64,000 nt of DNA, from NCBI GenBank assembly GCA_013433145.1, contig CM024187.1:15427826-15491825 (forward strand), in the 5' to 3' direction. The notes beneath the pieces are model-generated. The model was not told the DNA's origin. It did not search any database and saw only the letters and a program-made list of their open reading frames with translations. Made by a program: the position numbers and the translations under genes. The stretch comes from Ascaris suum (lineage: Eukaryota; Nematoda; Chromadorea; Rhabditida; Ascarididae). Below, one piece after another: positions 52,096 to 64,000 of the stretch (the stretch's first letter is position 1; every line of letters starts with the position of its first letter).

Positions 52096-55000
52096 CCAAA
52101 AAAACTTCTCGCTTTATGCGTAGTCGAGCGCGGACCAGCCTATCAGGCTTTCGTAGGTACTGACCGATAAGGAGAGATAATCTGCTCAAACCTTTGGAAA
52201 AACATCAGTATCCAAAGAATCCTCTCACAGGTGAAAGGACCAATAAGAAACATTATCGCAATAAGAAACTGATAACGCGTGCAAGGCTACACCATCACAT
52301 CAACCTACAATTTTTTGCTTCAAGAAATGCAAAAACGAGAGCAGAAGGTCTGAGACAGATTCTTCCAACTTCCAACGCTTCTTCTGCTCACATGCATCAC
52401 TTTACCTTTTCCTATATTTGCTTCTACTTCGTTTTCTTTGCACATCACGGCTTAATGTCCCTGTATTTACTGTATTTTCAATAATTTGATCTAGATGCTT
52501 TGGAAAGCAATCTTGTGGAGCCAAGCGACGGCGGCCCATTAAAAAGTAAGTGTTAGGACTGATACGCTGTTATGTCCACATTACCTTATTTCAGCTATTT
52601 TACATTTTTCAACAGTACATTTTTGCATTCTATGTTTCAATTTCTTCTTTATTCGATGTCTACAAAACTTTATGTACTCGCTAACTATTTTGTTTAAATA
52701 ATCAGATTAGACAATAATGGTGATCATTATGAATTAATAAATTTTGCAAGGTTACAAAAGACTGCATTACATAACGTACCCTTTTCGATACCTTCATGAA
52801 TTCGCTTCTAGCGGATTGTTATAGTGGCAGTGAAGTGAAGAGATCAGCAAACAACAAACAGATTTCATTCCTCGAGCACTGAAGAGAATCATGCGGATTT
52901 TTCGCTGATTTGATCGGAAGGAAGGAGTTTCTCTTTGGAAATGCTGCAAAATTTTCCACAATTGACAAAACTTTCTGCTTTTCTTCGATTATTGTACTAT
53001 TCGTTTCGTCGTCAGAACCAGCAATATCAGTTTTCTTTCCTCCTCACTGGAAAATCATAACTGCGATATCGGACTACTGAAAGAACGCCAATACAGTTAA
53101 AAGGTTGCATTTCCAGAAGCATATATCGGATACTTTAATAGTCAACTTTGTACGACGAGAAGTGGGAGTGATCCAGTGCGGAATAATTCAGCGGTAGTGC
53201 ACGTTTATTTCAATAGACTGATATTGTTATTGTTTCTTAAAATGACTCTTAATGAGGAAACTTTCAGCTCCCTTTCCAAGAACTCTAATAAAACGTTCCA
53301 CACATATATTCTCAAGAAAACTTCCCCAAATTAGCTACTACTGTTGAAAATATTTAAGGAATTTTCATTTACAAAGCACTTGTTGAAATATTATTTATAG
53401 TCACTGTTTGAAATAGAATACTCCGCTTTTAGAGTTAAGAACTCTTACAGCCGTTATAGAAATACTCGTTGCCTTTGCAATGGGCAACCAGCTGCAAAAG
53501 ATTCCTTTTTTTTCATTGTGACAAAATGTTACTGATGTCCGAAAAGAATTGCCAATTTAATATAGGCGGTAAGGAACAACGCCCGTGAAATGCTCAGGCA
53601 GTAAGAAAATTCGAACCAATTTTGAGCTCCACCGTCTATATGCGCACATATCAAGGAGCTTTTCGTTCCTTACAGTCGTCGACGTTTTAGTAGCAGGAAA
53701 TAGATAGAGTGTGAGATGTGTTTTCCGTGAACGGTTCGACAGAGCTTTTCTGCTCTGACATTATATTTGAGCAGATTTTTGCGTATTTGGCAAGAGTATA
53801 TTTGCTTAGTACATTTTTATATGATCAAGCCATTTTTCTACAGCAAAGGCGTTGCTGAGCCGATCAAGTTGTATTGTCGAATTAAGCACTTGTGAAGGTT
53901 ACCAGCCAGAATGCCACTACCGAATGGGAGTAGCGAGAAGTGCTGAATGAACGACATATTTCTAACGGCGGTGTGAATTCGCGACCAACCACCTGATAAG
54001 GTGGTTTCGTTATCTGTGGAGTCTAAAAGAGTAAGGGTTGATGGCGTGCTAGTTATTGAGAGCCCCCTTGCTATTAGCAAGATTTTGTTTACTAAGATGC
54101 ATGATTTCTTGCGGCTTGTAAATTCTGTCCTCAATTTGTATTTGTTTTTTTTTCGTTCTCAATTTCCGTTTTCCGGTTTATTGGAAGTAGTTGTTTTAAG
54201 TCAACAATAGATGAAATTGAGCACTTTCCACACTTTCATTGGTCTATAAGGTGAAAGACAATTAGAAAGGTTTTAGACAATGAACTATTGCTACTACGAA
54301 CAGCACGACTCGCCTCCATTAGCAAATCACTTTTAGCGATCGGCTTGCTTAAGCTCTCTTTTATAGTAAACACTCGTCGCTACACTCGACAAACAATTAA
54401 AACTAGTGCTATTCAAACGTAAGCAGCGTATGTGAAGTGTCGGCTTGCTATATAGTTGCGCGCTTGACCAAGCTTTGCCTCAAGGCAGGCGTCTTTTCTA
54501 TGGGATTTGTTGTTGGTGGAAATCACTTGCAGCTTTAGCTTTGCGTTTTCAGTTATTTCAACAAGCGCTTTTTGACCATCTAAAACTTACATCTAAACCT
54601 TTGTTGTCATGAATTTAATGCTGAGACAACCTAACGCCTGATCATGTCCACATAGCCACCAGTCCTAATAGCAAGCATCGTGATATTTCATTCGTTATCT
54701 TTCACGCGTTTTGCGGGAAGCAACAACATGTGTGACATTTCGCATTCCTTAGCATCTACCATAGGTTAAGCAGCTGATGGGAACGAAGAAGAAGAAGTCG
54801 ATAGTGGGACTCACGACGACTCCAAGGAAGTACAGACGAAATTTTTTAGTCCAAGTCATTTGAGACTTTCAATTAAAAAAACGCAGTACCATCTCGACGG
54901 TCAACCACAGTACAAGTGCAACTCAGCGCGCGATTACCGCTTATAGACTTTTTCTTCGCCTGTCATAAAGCCTAGCTGTGCAGGCAGCGTTGCTTACCTT

Positions 55001-55859
55001 CACGCAACAGTTGAAATTAGGTGGTTGGAAGACAGTGTATGGTGCCCACGATTGGTTGTTGAAATGTGCACGTTTAAACGAGCATTTTTTTCGTCCGTCA
55101 GCATGTGGAGCGTTTAAAGCGTCTTATTGATCAAGGATTTGCGTATGCAAAGTTGATGTCCTTAGTACCTGATTGCGAGGAAGATTAACTGGATGCTGAG
55201 TGACTGAATCCTGGTCAGATGAGTTGCCTCGAAAAACTTTTTATCACTCCATCTTCATTCAAGCACTTTCTTATCATAATCTTTTCATTTCCATCTAGCT
55301 AAATTTTTTAATTGAGAAACTTTGTAAAAATTTCACACCTCATTACCTTATTCGCCATTCTCTGTAGATGACTTTTGTCTTTTGTTCCTCCGTTATACAG
55401 TATAAAGATTTGGACGATGTCTTTTAGTCTGCTTGATTTCGGATATTTCTCGTTGGTAACCTTGACCTTCCCCTGCAGTAAGGCAGTCAAAAAATGAAGG
55501 GAAATGTTTGCTTATAGAAACAACTTTTTCGATGAGCTTTTGTTAAATTGCCGGCCTCACGAACTCCGCGTTCTATCATATTGATGGCTGCATTCGAATT
55601 GTTGAGCAGAGATTAGCAGTCGAAAACGATGACATCTAACACTATGCTGGCGACCAAGCGATGAAGAAACAGGCATTCATGTGATTCGGGATGAGACTAA
55701 ATGCAAATTCTTACAGCAGTGAATAAATCTCCTTTATATTGCGTCTTTTGACCTATACAACCACTAGCAAAGGCATTTAGAAATATTGATCATAACACAG
55801 ATGTGTGTTATAGGTTTAATCATGCATCACATAGTTGTTGGGCCAAGCGAAGTCTAACG
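52096..55859. other. No supported gene
   Basis: The longest frames are 96 codons (52194-52484 forward) and 98 codons (53838-54134 reverse). Neither has a domain or splice support. From 54.2 to 55.8 kb there is almost no open frame of note, which fits intron or intergenic DNA. A GAAGAAGAAGAAG run occurs near 54785. Confidence 0.45.
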
Positions 55860-56112
55860 GCGCCGAAAAAAACTAACGCAGCAATCTTGTCGGGACCTTC
55901 CTTAGGGGTCGCAGTTGTTGCTGCTGTCTTTGAGTTGCAGTCTTTTAGCTGACGGATTTAGCCACTTCTTCAGCCAAGTGAAAGCTCATCAGTCAAAAAG
56001 CGCAACCCAAAAGCAGCAACAAATGAAACTCTGACGTAACGTCGAAAAATTCTCACGACAGACAGCAAACATGAGATGGTCCCGACAAGACTTCACTTTT
56101 TCTTTCAGGCGC
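55860..56112. repeat. Foldback element of about 250 bp with long imperfect stem
   Basis: Outer arms: GCGCC(T)GAAA-type sequence plus CTTGTCGGGACC at 55860-55897 pairs with GGTCCCGACAAG through GGCGC at 56078-56112. Inner arms: TTGTTGCTGCTGTCTTTGAGTTGC-type sequence at 55915-55938 pairs with its partner at 56002-56022, and CTTTTAGCTGAC pairs with ATCAGTCAAAAAGC. At the centre CACTT and AAGTG close the loop near 55972. The right arm has about 30 extra bases, mostly between 56023 and 56077. The layout fits a MITE or another foldback transposon, or a gene-free hairpin RNA. I see no clear target-site duplication and no other copy in the window. Confidence 0.75.
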
Positions 56113-57248
56113 TTTCTCTTGTCTGTTCCTTCTCATAGCCTCTAAAATTTTCGTTTTCCACATGCACACGCAAGAATTATCTCATAACGCATTTCTTTGC
56201 TTTGACTAGCATTTGCTGCTTGAGCCCTAAGCAACTTGTAAAAAAGAGAACACCTGCGCTCCGTGGTTGCTTTGGTCACCGTTGAAAAGGTTAGGCTTTC
56301 GTTTTGCTTAGCTAAATTTTACGCAGCGTCATTTTGGTTTGGCTCTGCTTCAGAATTCATTGCACATGTCGATGAAATGGTAAGGCATTGATACTTGCAT
56401 ATTCCATTTCTTTTGGTGGACGTTCATCACGTTCACTACAATTGTTTCATTTCATTGTGAAGATAAAGTCAGCTGTCATGCGGAATTGCTGTTGGCTTGG
56501 CTAGCCATCGCATTTTACTTCTTTTTTTAATGAACGCATCATTGGTTGTATAGATGCGAACATAGTGTTCGAGAAATCCACTCCTAAAGAAGAGAGGTTT
56601 TTGATAAACGACGGACTTACATAACCTCTCCCTTCAATCAGTTAAAATTTGTTAAAAACGTAACTCTCAAAGAAAATATCACAGACTGCAAAAATGAATC
56701 GAAAAGGGAATTTCTATACCATCTAGTTAAGCATATTTTCTTCTGAAAGCAATCGTACCTGCCGAACCAACATTCGATAACTAAACTTTACCCTAAGTGA
56801 ATGGATTTCAACGAATGGGAAAAAGGAAGCGTGCTACCATAGCCTAATCCGAACAAGGGCGTCTACCGCGGAAAACCTTTACTCTAGGTTGTCAGATGTA
56901 TTAACTGTGCCAAGTCATCATTGCTAAAACGCTGCGTAGCTTTATATCAATTCGACGCATTGCATCAATACGCTCTTATTCTGTCCTAATATTCAGGTGT
57001 TTCTCAATTTTCCTCTCCTTCTCTGCAGCCTGTGCATTCCTTCGTTCTGCCTATATTTATATGTGAGAAAAAAGTTTCCGCAATTCGTTATTCACTTTTT
57101 AAAGCGAATTTCCGCTCGTTCTTTTATCTGAACGGCAATTTCACCCTTTTCGCTGTCACAGCATTATCGTTTCCTTAAATGAAATAAAGACGCCACTGCA
57201 ATCTTACTGTTGCTTATTTGGTTCTAACATGAAATGAATGATTCATCA
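56113..57248. other. No supported gene
   Basis: AT-rich DNA with no frame of 60 codons or more. Nothing recognised. Confidence 0.5.
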
Positions 57249-57325
57249 TAGATAATTGGATGACAAGCTAGATAATAGATTAATTGGTTGACTAGCTTTA
57301 TGCTAGATAATTGCTTGACAAGTTA
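57249..57325. repeat. 27-bp tandem repeat, three degenerate copies
   Basis: TAGATAATTGGATGACAAGC starts at 57249. Related copies start at 57276 (TAGATTAATTGGTTGACTAGC) and 57304 (TAGATAATTGCTTGACAAGT), giving spacings of 27 and 28 bases. A short extra TAGATAA sits at 57269, so the unit itself contains an internal duplication. Confidence 0.85.
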
Positions 57326-60300
57326 AGATGTCTTCTCGTTTAAACCATTTGCCATTTATATTGGTGTCGTTCACCACTAAAGGTATCGATCTGAACATCC
57401 GATTTCCGTTTGCATTTCAAGCCGGGAATACCCTCTTACCTTCAAAGATTTTTCACGTTCTTTTTCACCGTTGGTGTTAATGTTTTTACTTCGCAGTTGC
57501 ATTTCGTTACCTCAGCCGTTCGATCGCAGCATTCAGATAAAAATGTTCACATTGCGTTTTTATTTGAAACTTTGATAAAATTTCGTTATTTGATATAATC
57601 TTTCGTTATTATCCCCACTAAAACGACATCCACACAGATTTTCATTTGCATTTAAGCAGCATATCCCACCTTAAATTGCTTCCAAACATTGAATTTTTAA
57701 TTCACTATCAGCATTAATCATTAAGAAACCAATCAATTCTCAGTTCTTTTCGTATTTTCCTCTATAGTCAAAGTATTATAAAAGAAAATAGGTATGGAAC
57801 GAGAAATGTAATCTCTAAAAATTGACCGCTCCGTGAAATTAACGGACTAAAAGTAGCGTTCAAGAAATAAAATGGGAAATTTATGCGTGGAAGTTCTTTT
57901 TCAACCTATTGTCTCCCGCCTGAGCTTACAGATCTGAACATAAAAGAAAAACAAATGGTACAAAGAATTTCTGGAAAAGGTCACCTCATCTAAGTTATCT
58001 CTGTCGTCTCTATATTCATATGATAAGAAGGTGACTCGCTTCACGTTAACACTGCATATTCTCCCAAAAAGGCGTTATAGTGTCTCGCGTACGTAAGAAT
58101 GGGAAAACACGTTGAATCCATAGATCATGAGCTTCTAATACGGCAACCAGAATACTGCTTCCTCTTGAAGCAATAAGCAAAAAACATCGAGCAATATGTT
58201 TCCTTCAGCTTCTTTTTTTGAATGCTCCATCATCTTCAAATTAACATTTTTATGCTCAACGAAAACAAAATGATGGCAAGACAGCGATTGTTGTCAAGTA
58301 ATTTTTCATTCGATATTCGTTGTAGTGCCTCTGTGGACGGGCTTTTGATAGACAGAGTAGCCTACATAGAATTTTGATGCAATAAGGATTCTCGTACAGG
58401 AGGAAGGTTTTAGCCCTAAGAGCTGAGAGGTTAAAACTCGATGAAGTTGCCGAAGGAAATGAAGTTTTAACGTGAATTAATCAAAGTTAATTAATGAAGG
58501 TAGAATAGGACCCCCTGGTGCACTTTCTCAGTTGGGAAATCAATGAGGCTTCAAACAGTGTTCTTCCCTACGATTCTTCTCTATTCGTTGTTTCTTTTTT
58601 AAAGTGAGGCACCGCATTTATTACGACCTTAAGACGTCAGTAACGCCGAACGTGGAACATGTAAATCATCATCGATGATACTGTTACTTGTTTACAAATA
58701 GCACCACTGCTAACTAAGCCCAGTATGCAGTGAACTGGGCCGAAAGAGGCCAATATATTTTCAGAATAACATATGCGTAAAAAATGGTAGACCTTACTGG
58801 GCCTTCAAAAACACGTGTCCAGTTCTCATGGTTCGAATTAGAGTTTATTGAATAACTCTACTGATAGATATCGCACATGAGCACCCTCTCCTCAGCGCAT
58901 CACAATTTGCTATGAAGAATCTATATGGTCACTCCATCAGTGTGAATTAAAGCAGCAAATTGTGCCTTGAAGGTTAGAGATTATGAGGAAAAAGTTGCGA
59001 AACAGAAAAAATGTTTGCTGGAGAACAATCAAAGCAGCACTCTGTGCACCTTAGCTGATATAGTAAAACATGTTTTAAAATGAAGCATATTCCACGACAT
59101 ATGTGCTAAAATATTTCTGAAATTGTGTAATGAGCATTTATGTTTATTTTTATGTTGAACATATCCTGACTGAATGAAATCGCTCAGTTGTCTCTAGGAA
59201 ATCTCGCTCTTCTCCAACGCAAATTTAGGCTTGTCGCCTACTCTCTGTGCCAATACCGATTATCCAAACACAACATTACTCAAGATAATAGTGCAAGTGG
59301 TGCAAGCTAGACGACACAGCAAGCAGGGAGGGAAAGTTCTACGCAGCTCGAAGCAAGACCGACCCATCTTGCACGGTTTGTTTTGACTAAATTCGCGCAA
59401 GCTATACAGATTATGCTTGACCATTATTGCATATAATTTAGCGGTGCAAAAGAGACGTCATGATAGCACGTCGAAACTTCACTTTAAGCAAGATACCCAC
59501 CGGGCAGTCAGGTAGGTAGTCAGGTGTTTTCTTCAGTAGTTGCACCACTATCCCCACTGTTAATTTTTTCGTTTTCCCCTTTCGGCATACTTCTGGAATC
59601 TCTGGTGGTTCTGCTCTAAAGGAAACCTATGTCACCACTGTGTCGTAGTTCTTTGCGACAGTCTCGACCGGTGCCTTATATAGATTACGGCACTGTAGTT
59701 TTCCAACTGTTGATCCTTTTTGAGAATTCCATGCACTGCTGGGAATCCCTGTTCACTCGTAATTCAATGGATACACCATAGCTTAGTGAAGAAGTGATGA
59801 CGGTACTTAGGGCCACCGACTGCTTGTCCAGGACTGTTGAAAAGCATGATGAAATATGCCTTGTAAGCTACGGTTAATATGTCTCAAGTGTGAAAAAATG
59901 GGTCTATTGATGCCTCCAAATTCATAGAATCTATCTGCAGCGTTATGAAAAGCATGCACATTTCAAGATATCGCTGTCCTGTCCACAAAAGCGAATTTTA
60001 CAAGCAATAACAGTCATTTCGTATACGACGTTTGCGGTTTGCGGCATAAGTAACTGAGAAATAATATTGACCGAGCGGGAATAAAGAAACATTAAAAGCT
60101 TTGTTATACGATGTAGTCAGTGCCACTGCCGATCGTTCCTATTATCATTTAAACCAACTGCTACCGTTTTGCAAAGAAGTTTATAGACGATAGATCATAG
60201 AAACTTCGTAATAAGAACGATGATCGAAAGAATTCCTCGCAAAATTGAACGTCATTGATTTTTTAGCGATTTAAAAGGCCTGATGCAGCAATGAAGTGAT

Positions 60301-60756
60301 GCGGTAAACCACTTATCGCAGACGAAGAAAATCAATCATAGTAGAAGTCGGCCACCTTACACTTAAACATTCTCAAAACTGACGCGTCAGTTCTTGTAAT
60401 TGTAGAGTCACCAGACGCCTCAAGGTGGATGTTTGTGCCAGCTGGAAATAGAGTCAGAAAATTTGATGCACAAGTTTCTAGCCTGTAATAATGATTTGTA
60501 GTGAAAAATTGTGACACTGCTTCGTGCTTAATATAGCCAAATTGTACCACCCACGAAGGAGTTCTTTTGCAAAATTGTTTGCCTAACATTTCGCATAAGT
60601 TTCAAAATCATGATTACGTGTAGAATCGACTACATGTATGTACAAAGGCGATGGCAACGTAATGAGCCTTGCATATACTAATTTGCAAAAGTTCGCAAAA
60701 AAACGAGCAAAACATGAAGCCAGAGCTAAGCGACTGTCCATGCAAAGCGTGCATCG
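57326..60756. other. No supported gene
   Basis: Very AT-rich DNA with only one frame above 65 codons (60332-60589 reverse). A 12-base palindrome ATCATCGATGAT lies at 58668-58679. Nothing else recognised. Confidence 0.5.
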
Positions 60757-61305
60757 ATGTTCAACGCCTATGTTTCAGCACCACTCATTTTAATGAAGAA
60801 TTGTTCTGCATTTCGTTGTCGAAATAATCATGCGTGCGTCAGTGTGTGCAATTATTTGTGTATATGTATGTTTGTGCGTGTGCATTTACGTTTGTATGTG
60901 CGTTTGGATGTACACGTGCACTTGAATGTGTGGTATACGTGCGCGTTTTTGGATAGATTTAGCCCAGTTGAGGTGAATCTGTTTTCACGAGATTCGGTTA
61001 GTATTGCTCTGACGAGCCAAGTTTTTGTTTCATCGCTCAAATTTGGAACATGTGCTAAGCTTGGGCTTCTTAATCCCTCCAGTGAGCATTTATCTCTGAG
61101 GTCCATTATTCAGTCTTATCCAATAGTGCATGAAATTCTAAAAGAGTTGCGAATTAGAAATTTCGATGAAAGTAAGTGTCGATGCAGTTTTGATGCATCA
61201 GCATATTTACTACTTACGCTTCTAAACCAGAGGAGTCATGTTTTTGAAATAGTTTCATCTCAGTTCAATTTCCTTCATCGACTGTTAACTTCAGCCTATG
61301 CGTAA
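60757..61305 (+). CDS. Longest open frame (182 codons) across a TG-rich tract, unknown
   Basis: ATG at 60757 to TAA at 61303-61305. The middle of the first half (about 60835-60950) is a degenerate TG/TATG repeat that removes stops and yields a Val/Cys/His/Leu-rich low-complexity peptide, so the effective complex frame is about 115 codons after it. That second part is mixed and plausible in composition (for example SYPIVHEILKELRIRNFDES), with no domain I recognise, no clear membrane segment and no poly(A) signal close downstream. An 84-codon reverse frame (60852-61106) overlaps. Length is its main support, and the repeat weakens it. Confidence 0.2.
   Translation: MFNAYVSAPLILMKNCSAFRCRNNHACVSVCNYLCICMFVRVHLRLYVRLDVHVHLNVWYTCAFLDRFSPVEVNLFSRDSVSIALTSQVFVSSLKFGTCAKLGLLNPSSEHLSLRSIIQSYPIVHEILKELRIRNFDESKCRCSFDASAYLLLTLLNQRSHVFEIVSSQFNFLHRLLTSAYA
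60835..60950 (+). repeat. Degenerate TG-rich microsatellite
   Basis: GTGTGTGCAATTATTTGTGT, then alternating TATG, TTTG, CGTG and TGTG words to TACGTGCGCG. Similar in style to the tract at 3157-3215, it is alternating purine-pyrimidine in parts and so may adopt Z-DNA. Confidence 0.8.
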
Positions 61306-64000
61306 GTGAAGCACATTTCGAAATTTCTATTCTTATATGGATTAGCAACATTTCTTCTCAAACACCTCCATTCAGTACGTCGAAAATAGCTGTTGTTGCA
61401 TTGTACAATGCTCATCGAACTATTATTTTCTCTGTTGAGAGAGAAATTTCGCGAATAAATCTTTATGATAATTACGAAACAATAGTTGGTCCATGTAGAG
61501 CTACTAAGTTGCACCTCAAACGAAAAATGTTATATATAAGCGTTGAAATAACAATTTTGAAAGAAATCGAATAATTGAAATTCACGAAAGAAATCACTTT
61601 GCCGGATTCAAATTTCGGCAAATTCTCTCCTTTTTTTCGGAATCACATTCTAAGGTTATCTGGAAATTTGATGACTGAGCTGAACTCTAACTTCTGCTGA
61701 ACTCTAAGATTTTGCTTTTCTGCAGGAAGTGAAAACGCAATGTATCTCATCTTATTCTCATCGATCTGTGTTTTCATGGAAGCATACAACTATTCATATT
61801 CACCCGACTCTAACAAAGAATGTGCAGTGTTTTGCTTTCGCATTTGCAACACCGTTATAGATGATAAATCGCTATCTACCAATGCGACGTATTAATCCCA
61901 CAGTTGTTGCAGTGCTCAATTATGTTTCAATAATGTTGGCAATGTTATAGAAAAGATCATTTCACGGACTATGTATGTGTTCCGAGAACATGGTTTCAAC
62001 TGGTTTTTCTGGAACCCAAAAGAGGTTGCACTAATAGGAGCGTCAACACTATGCACTAATCTGGGCATCGTTAGCACCTGATGGGCGCATTTAATGGCGG
62101 CTGTAACGTGAAATCCGATATGGTTGACATGAGTCGCTGGTTCGGTGAAGTGTTCTCGCGAAGTAAAGTCGTTATGTCTATGCGATGCAATAATGCCCAA
62201 AAATGAGCTCCCGTCATGCTCTATGCTCACTATAAATGATAATTTTTTTCCCGATGGCATCACAGGGATCGTAGCCACTTCATCCTAAAGCTGCGCTCAC
62301 CATTTCAATATTCCTCCATCACTATTGCTTTATGCTGCTGCTCACCCTTATTCATATCAACTGCTGCTTAATTATCGCTTCTTACTTCGTCACTGCGCTT
62401 AGCAAACGTCCACTTATCTCGCTGCATCTCTCTTATAAAAATGGGTTATTATGCGTGTCTGTACATTCCATTTGCAATGTACACAATGACGACGTCATTC
62501 CCATGCTTTGTTTCTTAGTGCGTCTGTCCGTCAATTAGCTTCAGCTCTCGCACCACTCGAACCAGTGTTATAAAATTATGAGTATAATGTATAATGTACA
62601 CACTACGATGGCTCATATATCCTATTCCACGTTTATTCATCACTTTCGGAGGATATTATACGTGTTTGAAGGCAAACATTGCGACATTTGCACCGGTTCA
62701 TCTTCCATTTTAAACCACCCGGGCTATGAAAAAAAAAAGAATATATAGAAAGTTTATGCTAAAGTCAGGGTTTATTCTAATATAAAGTTGTTATTCCTTT
62801 GATTTATTATTCATTGACAACTTATGATATGAGGTAATCCGGTAGGAGAATGCAAAAGTGAATATTCAAGTCAGCTATAAGATAAGACCCACGCTGAACG
62901 CCGCAAATGGTTTTCTAGACCTGTTGAACATTTCCGAGCCTATGCGAGAGAATAAAGTGCACTCGGAAGCACTTGCAAAACTGTGAACTCGTTTGGACAT
63001 GAAGAATGTTGTTAATGCGTCCTAACTGGCACGAAAGGCTCTAGTTTTGAAGGATGCAACAGTATAACAGAACAACTTATGAATGACTTGCTTGTTTAGT
63101 TTGCGAGTCTTGCCTCATTGAGGGCACTGGCAATAAAAGAAATCAAAAAGCGAGAGAGAAGATCATTCATATATAATTTTTGAAATACACGCTCTGTTAA
63201 ATTTTGTTGAGCATGGGAACGAAATGGTGCTTATTAGGAAAAAGGAGCTGACGTTGTAGGCACAGCTAATATGAGTAAGAGAAGTAGAAACAAGAAGAGC
63301 TGAGAAAATTGGGACTTTAAGACCGACCATCCGCAGAACTAGCGAGGGTACTTATCTATTACATGGGATCCACCTCTCGAAAATCTCCTGCAGGATCTTG
63401 CAGGACCCAGTTCTTGTGACAGATATTGTCAAACCCCTATTTGCATATTCAAAAACGATTTTTCAGTGTTCTCTTTGAACGATTCTCGGCAAGTGATAAA
63501 GCCTTGGTGAATGCAACTTCTGAACTTGCTATGTTGTTTCAGTCTTGCTCGAAATGTGCATCTGCGTTGTAAATTTGGAAGAGATATCCGTTTCAGAGCA
63601 TCATGTTTGCGTTTTTTTAAAGAAGTGACGAAAGCTCGAATTATAAGCGCTTTGCTGTGCACGCAATTTGATCACCTGCGACTGCTTCAGTGGGTTATTG
63701 CAGGCATCGTAGCGGGAGATGAATGAATAGGATGCTGATGGACGATGACGCACATGCATCCGGTGATTTTGTTGTTGTGCATGCTGCCATCCATTCTTTC
63801 AAGGGCGACCGTACACGATGACGCTATTGTGCACACGAAATTAGGCATCATTCGAGGCATACAGCAGGTTTGTTCTTCTCTTTTCCTCAGCCTCAGGAAA
63901 TCTATACATTTGAGACTTCCGTTTTTGCAACTTTTTCACTCTGAAAACAGTCGGACATTTCAGCAGCTTTATAATACGCTGCAAAAGTTAAGAGTTGCAC
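61306..64000. other. No supported gene
   Basis: AT-rich DNA with a 120-codon reverse frame at 61916-62278 that overlaps no strong forward frame. It has neither splice sites nor a domain I recognise. Short frames near 63.4-63.7 kb overlap on both strands. No repeats of note. Confidence 0.4.

Overview
The window looks like intergenic or intronic DNA from a eukaryote, most likely an invertebrate. By eye it is AT-rich (roughly 38-40% GC, not counted), and CpG is not visibly depleted, unlike vertebrate DNA. It carries long (TA)n, (GA)n, poly(C) and poly(A) simple repeats. Many splice-acceptor-like pyrimidine tracts end in TTTCAG or TTTCCAG, the form typical of nematodes. I favour a nematode, possibly a parasitic one with large introns, but no conserved gene fixes the taxon. 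There is nothing prokaryotic: no long coding frames, operons, ribosome binding sites or CRISPR.

No gene here can be named with confidence. Most open frames are short (60-130 codons) and overlap other open frames on both strands. At this base composition about ten stop-to-stop frames over 100 codons are expected by chance in 64 kb. The window has about twenty, and the excess sits mainly in strand-skewed, GC-richer or low-complexity stretches. I therefore list only frames with extra support, such as flanking splice signals, a poly(A) signal or unusual length, and at low confidence. The best are a possible internal exon (46343-46476) and a possible last exon with AATAAA (46941-47163). Others are a last-exon candidate at 17533-17763, an exon-like frame at 7355-7721 and a membrane-anchor-like frame at 39786-39991.

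Layout: 1-3.1 kb holds a 193-bp (TA)n tract and otherwise featureless DNA. 3.1-3.6 kb has TG-rich and TATC-rich repeats. 10.0-13.7 kb is GC-richer, with a degenerate 20-bp tandem repeat, a 148-codon frame and a C14 tract. 19.3-23.2 kb has a 36-bp duplication, a broken reverse-strand frame and a cluster of competing frames. 26.2-29.9 kb contains two hairpin-forming inverted repeats and a (TA)n/(GA)n compound tract. 36.6 kb has A21 flanked by a 10-bp direct repeat. 38.3 kb has three clustered AAACCGGT sites. 43.1 kb has a G-quadruplex-prone tract. 46-50 kb holds the best coding candidates. 55.9-56.1 kb has a 250-bp foldback. 57.2 kb has a 27-bp tandem repeat, and 60.7-61.3 kb holds the longest open frame.

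The best-supported observations are structural: three inverted repeats of different architecture, the G-rich tract and the small tandem duplications. I found no evidence of a coherent undescribed gene system. The possible exons cannot be joined into a gene from this sequence alone.
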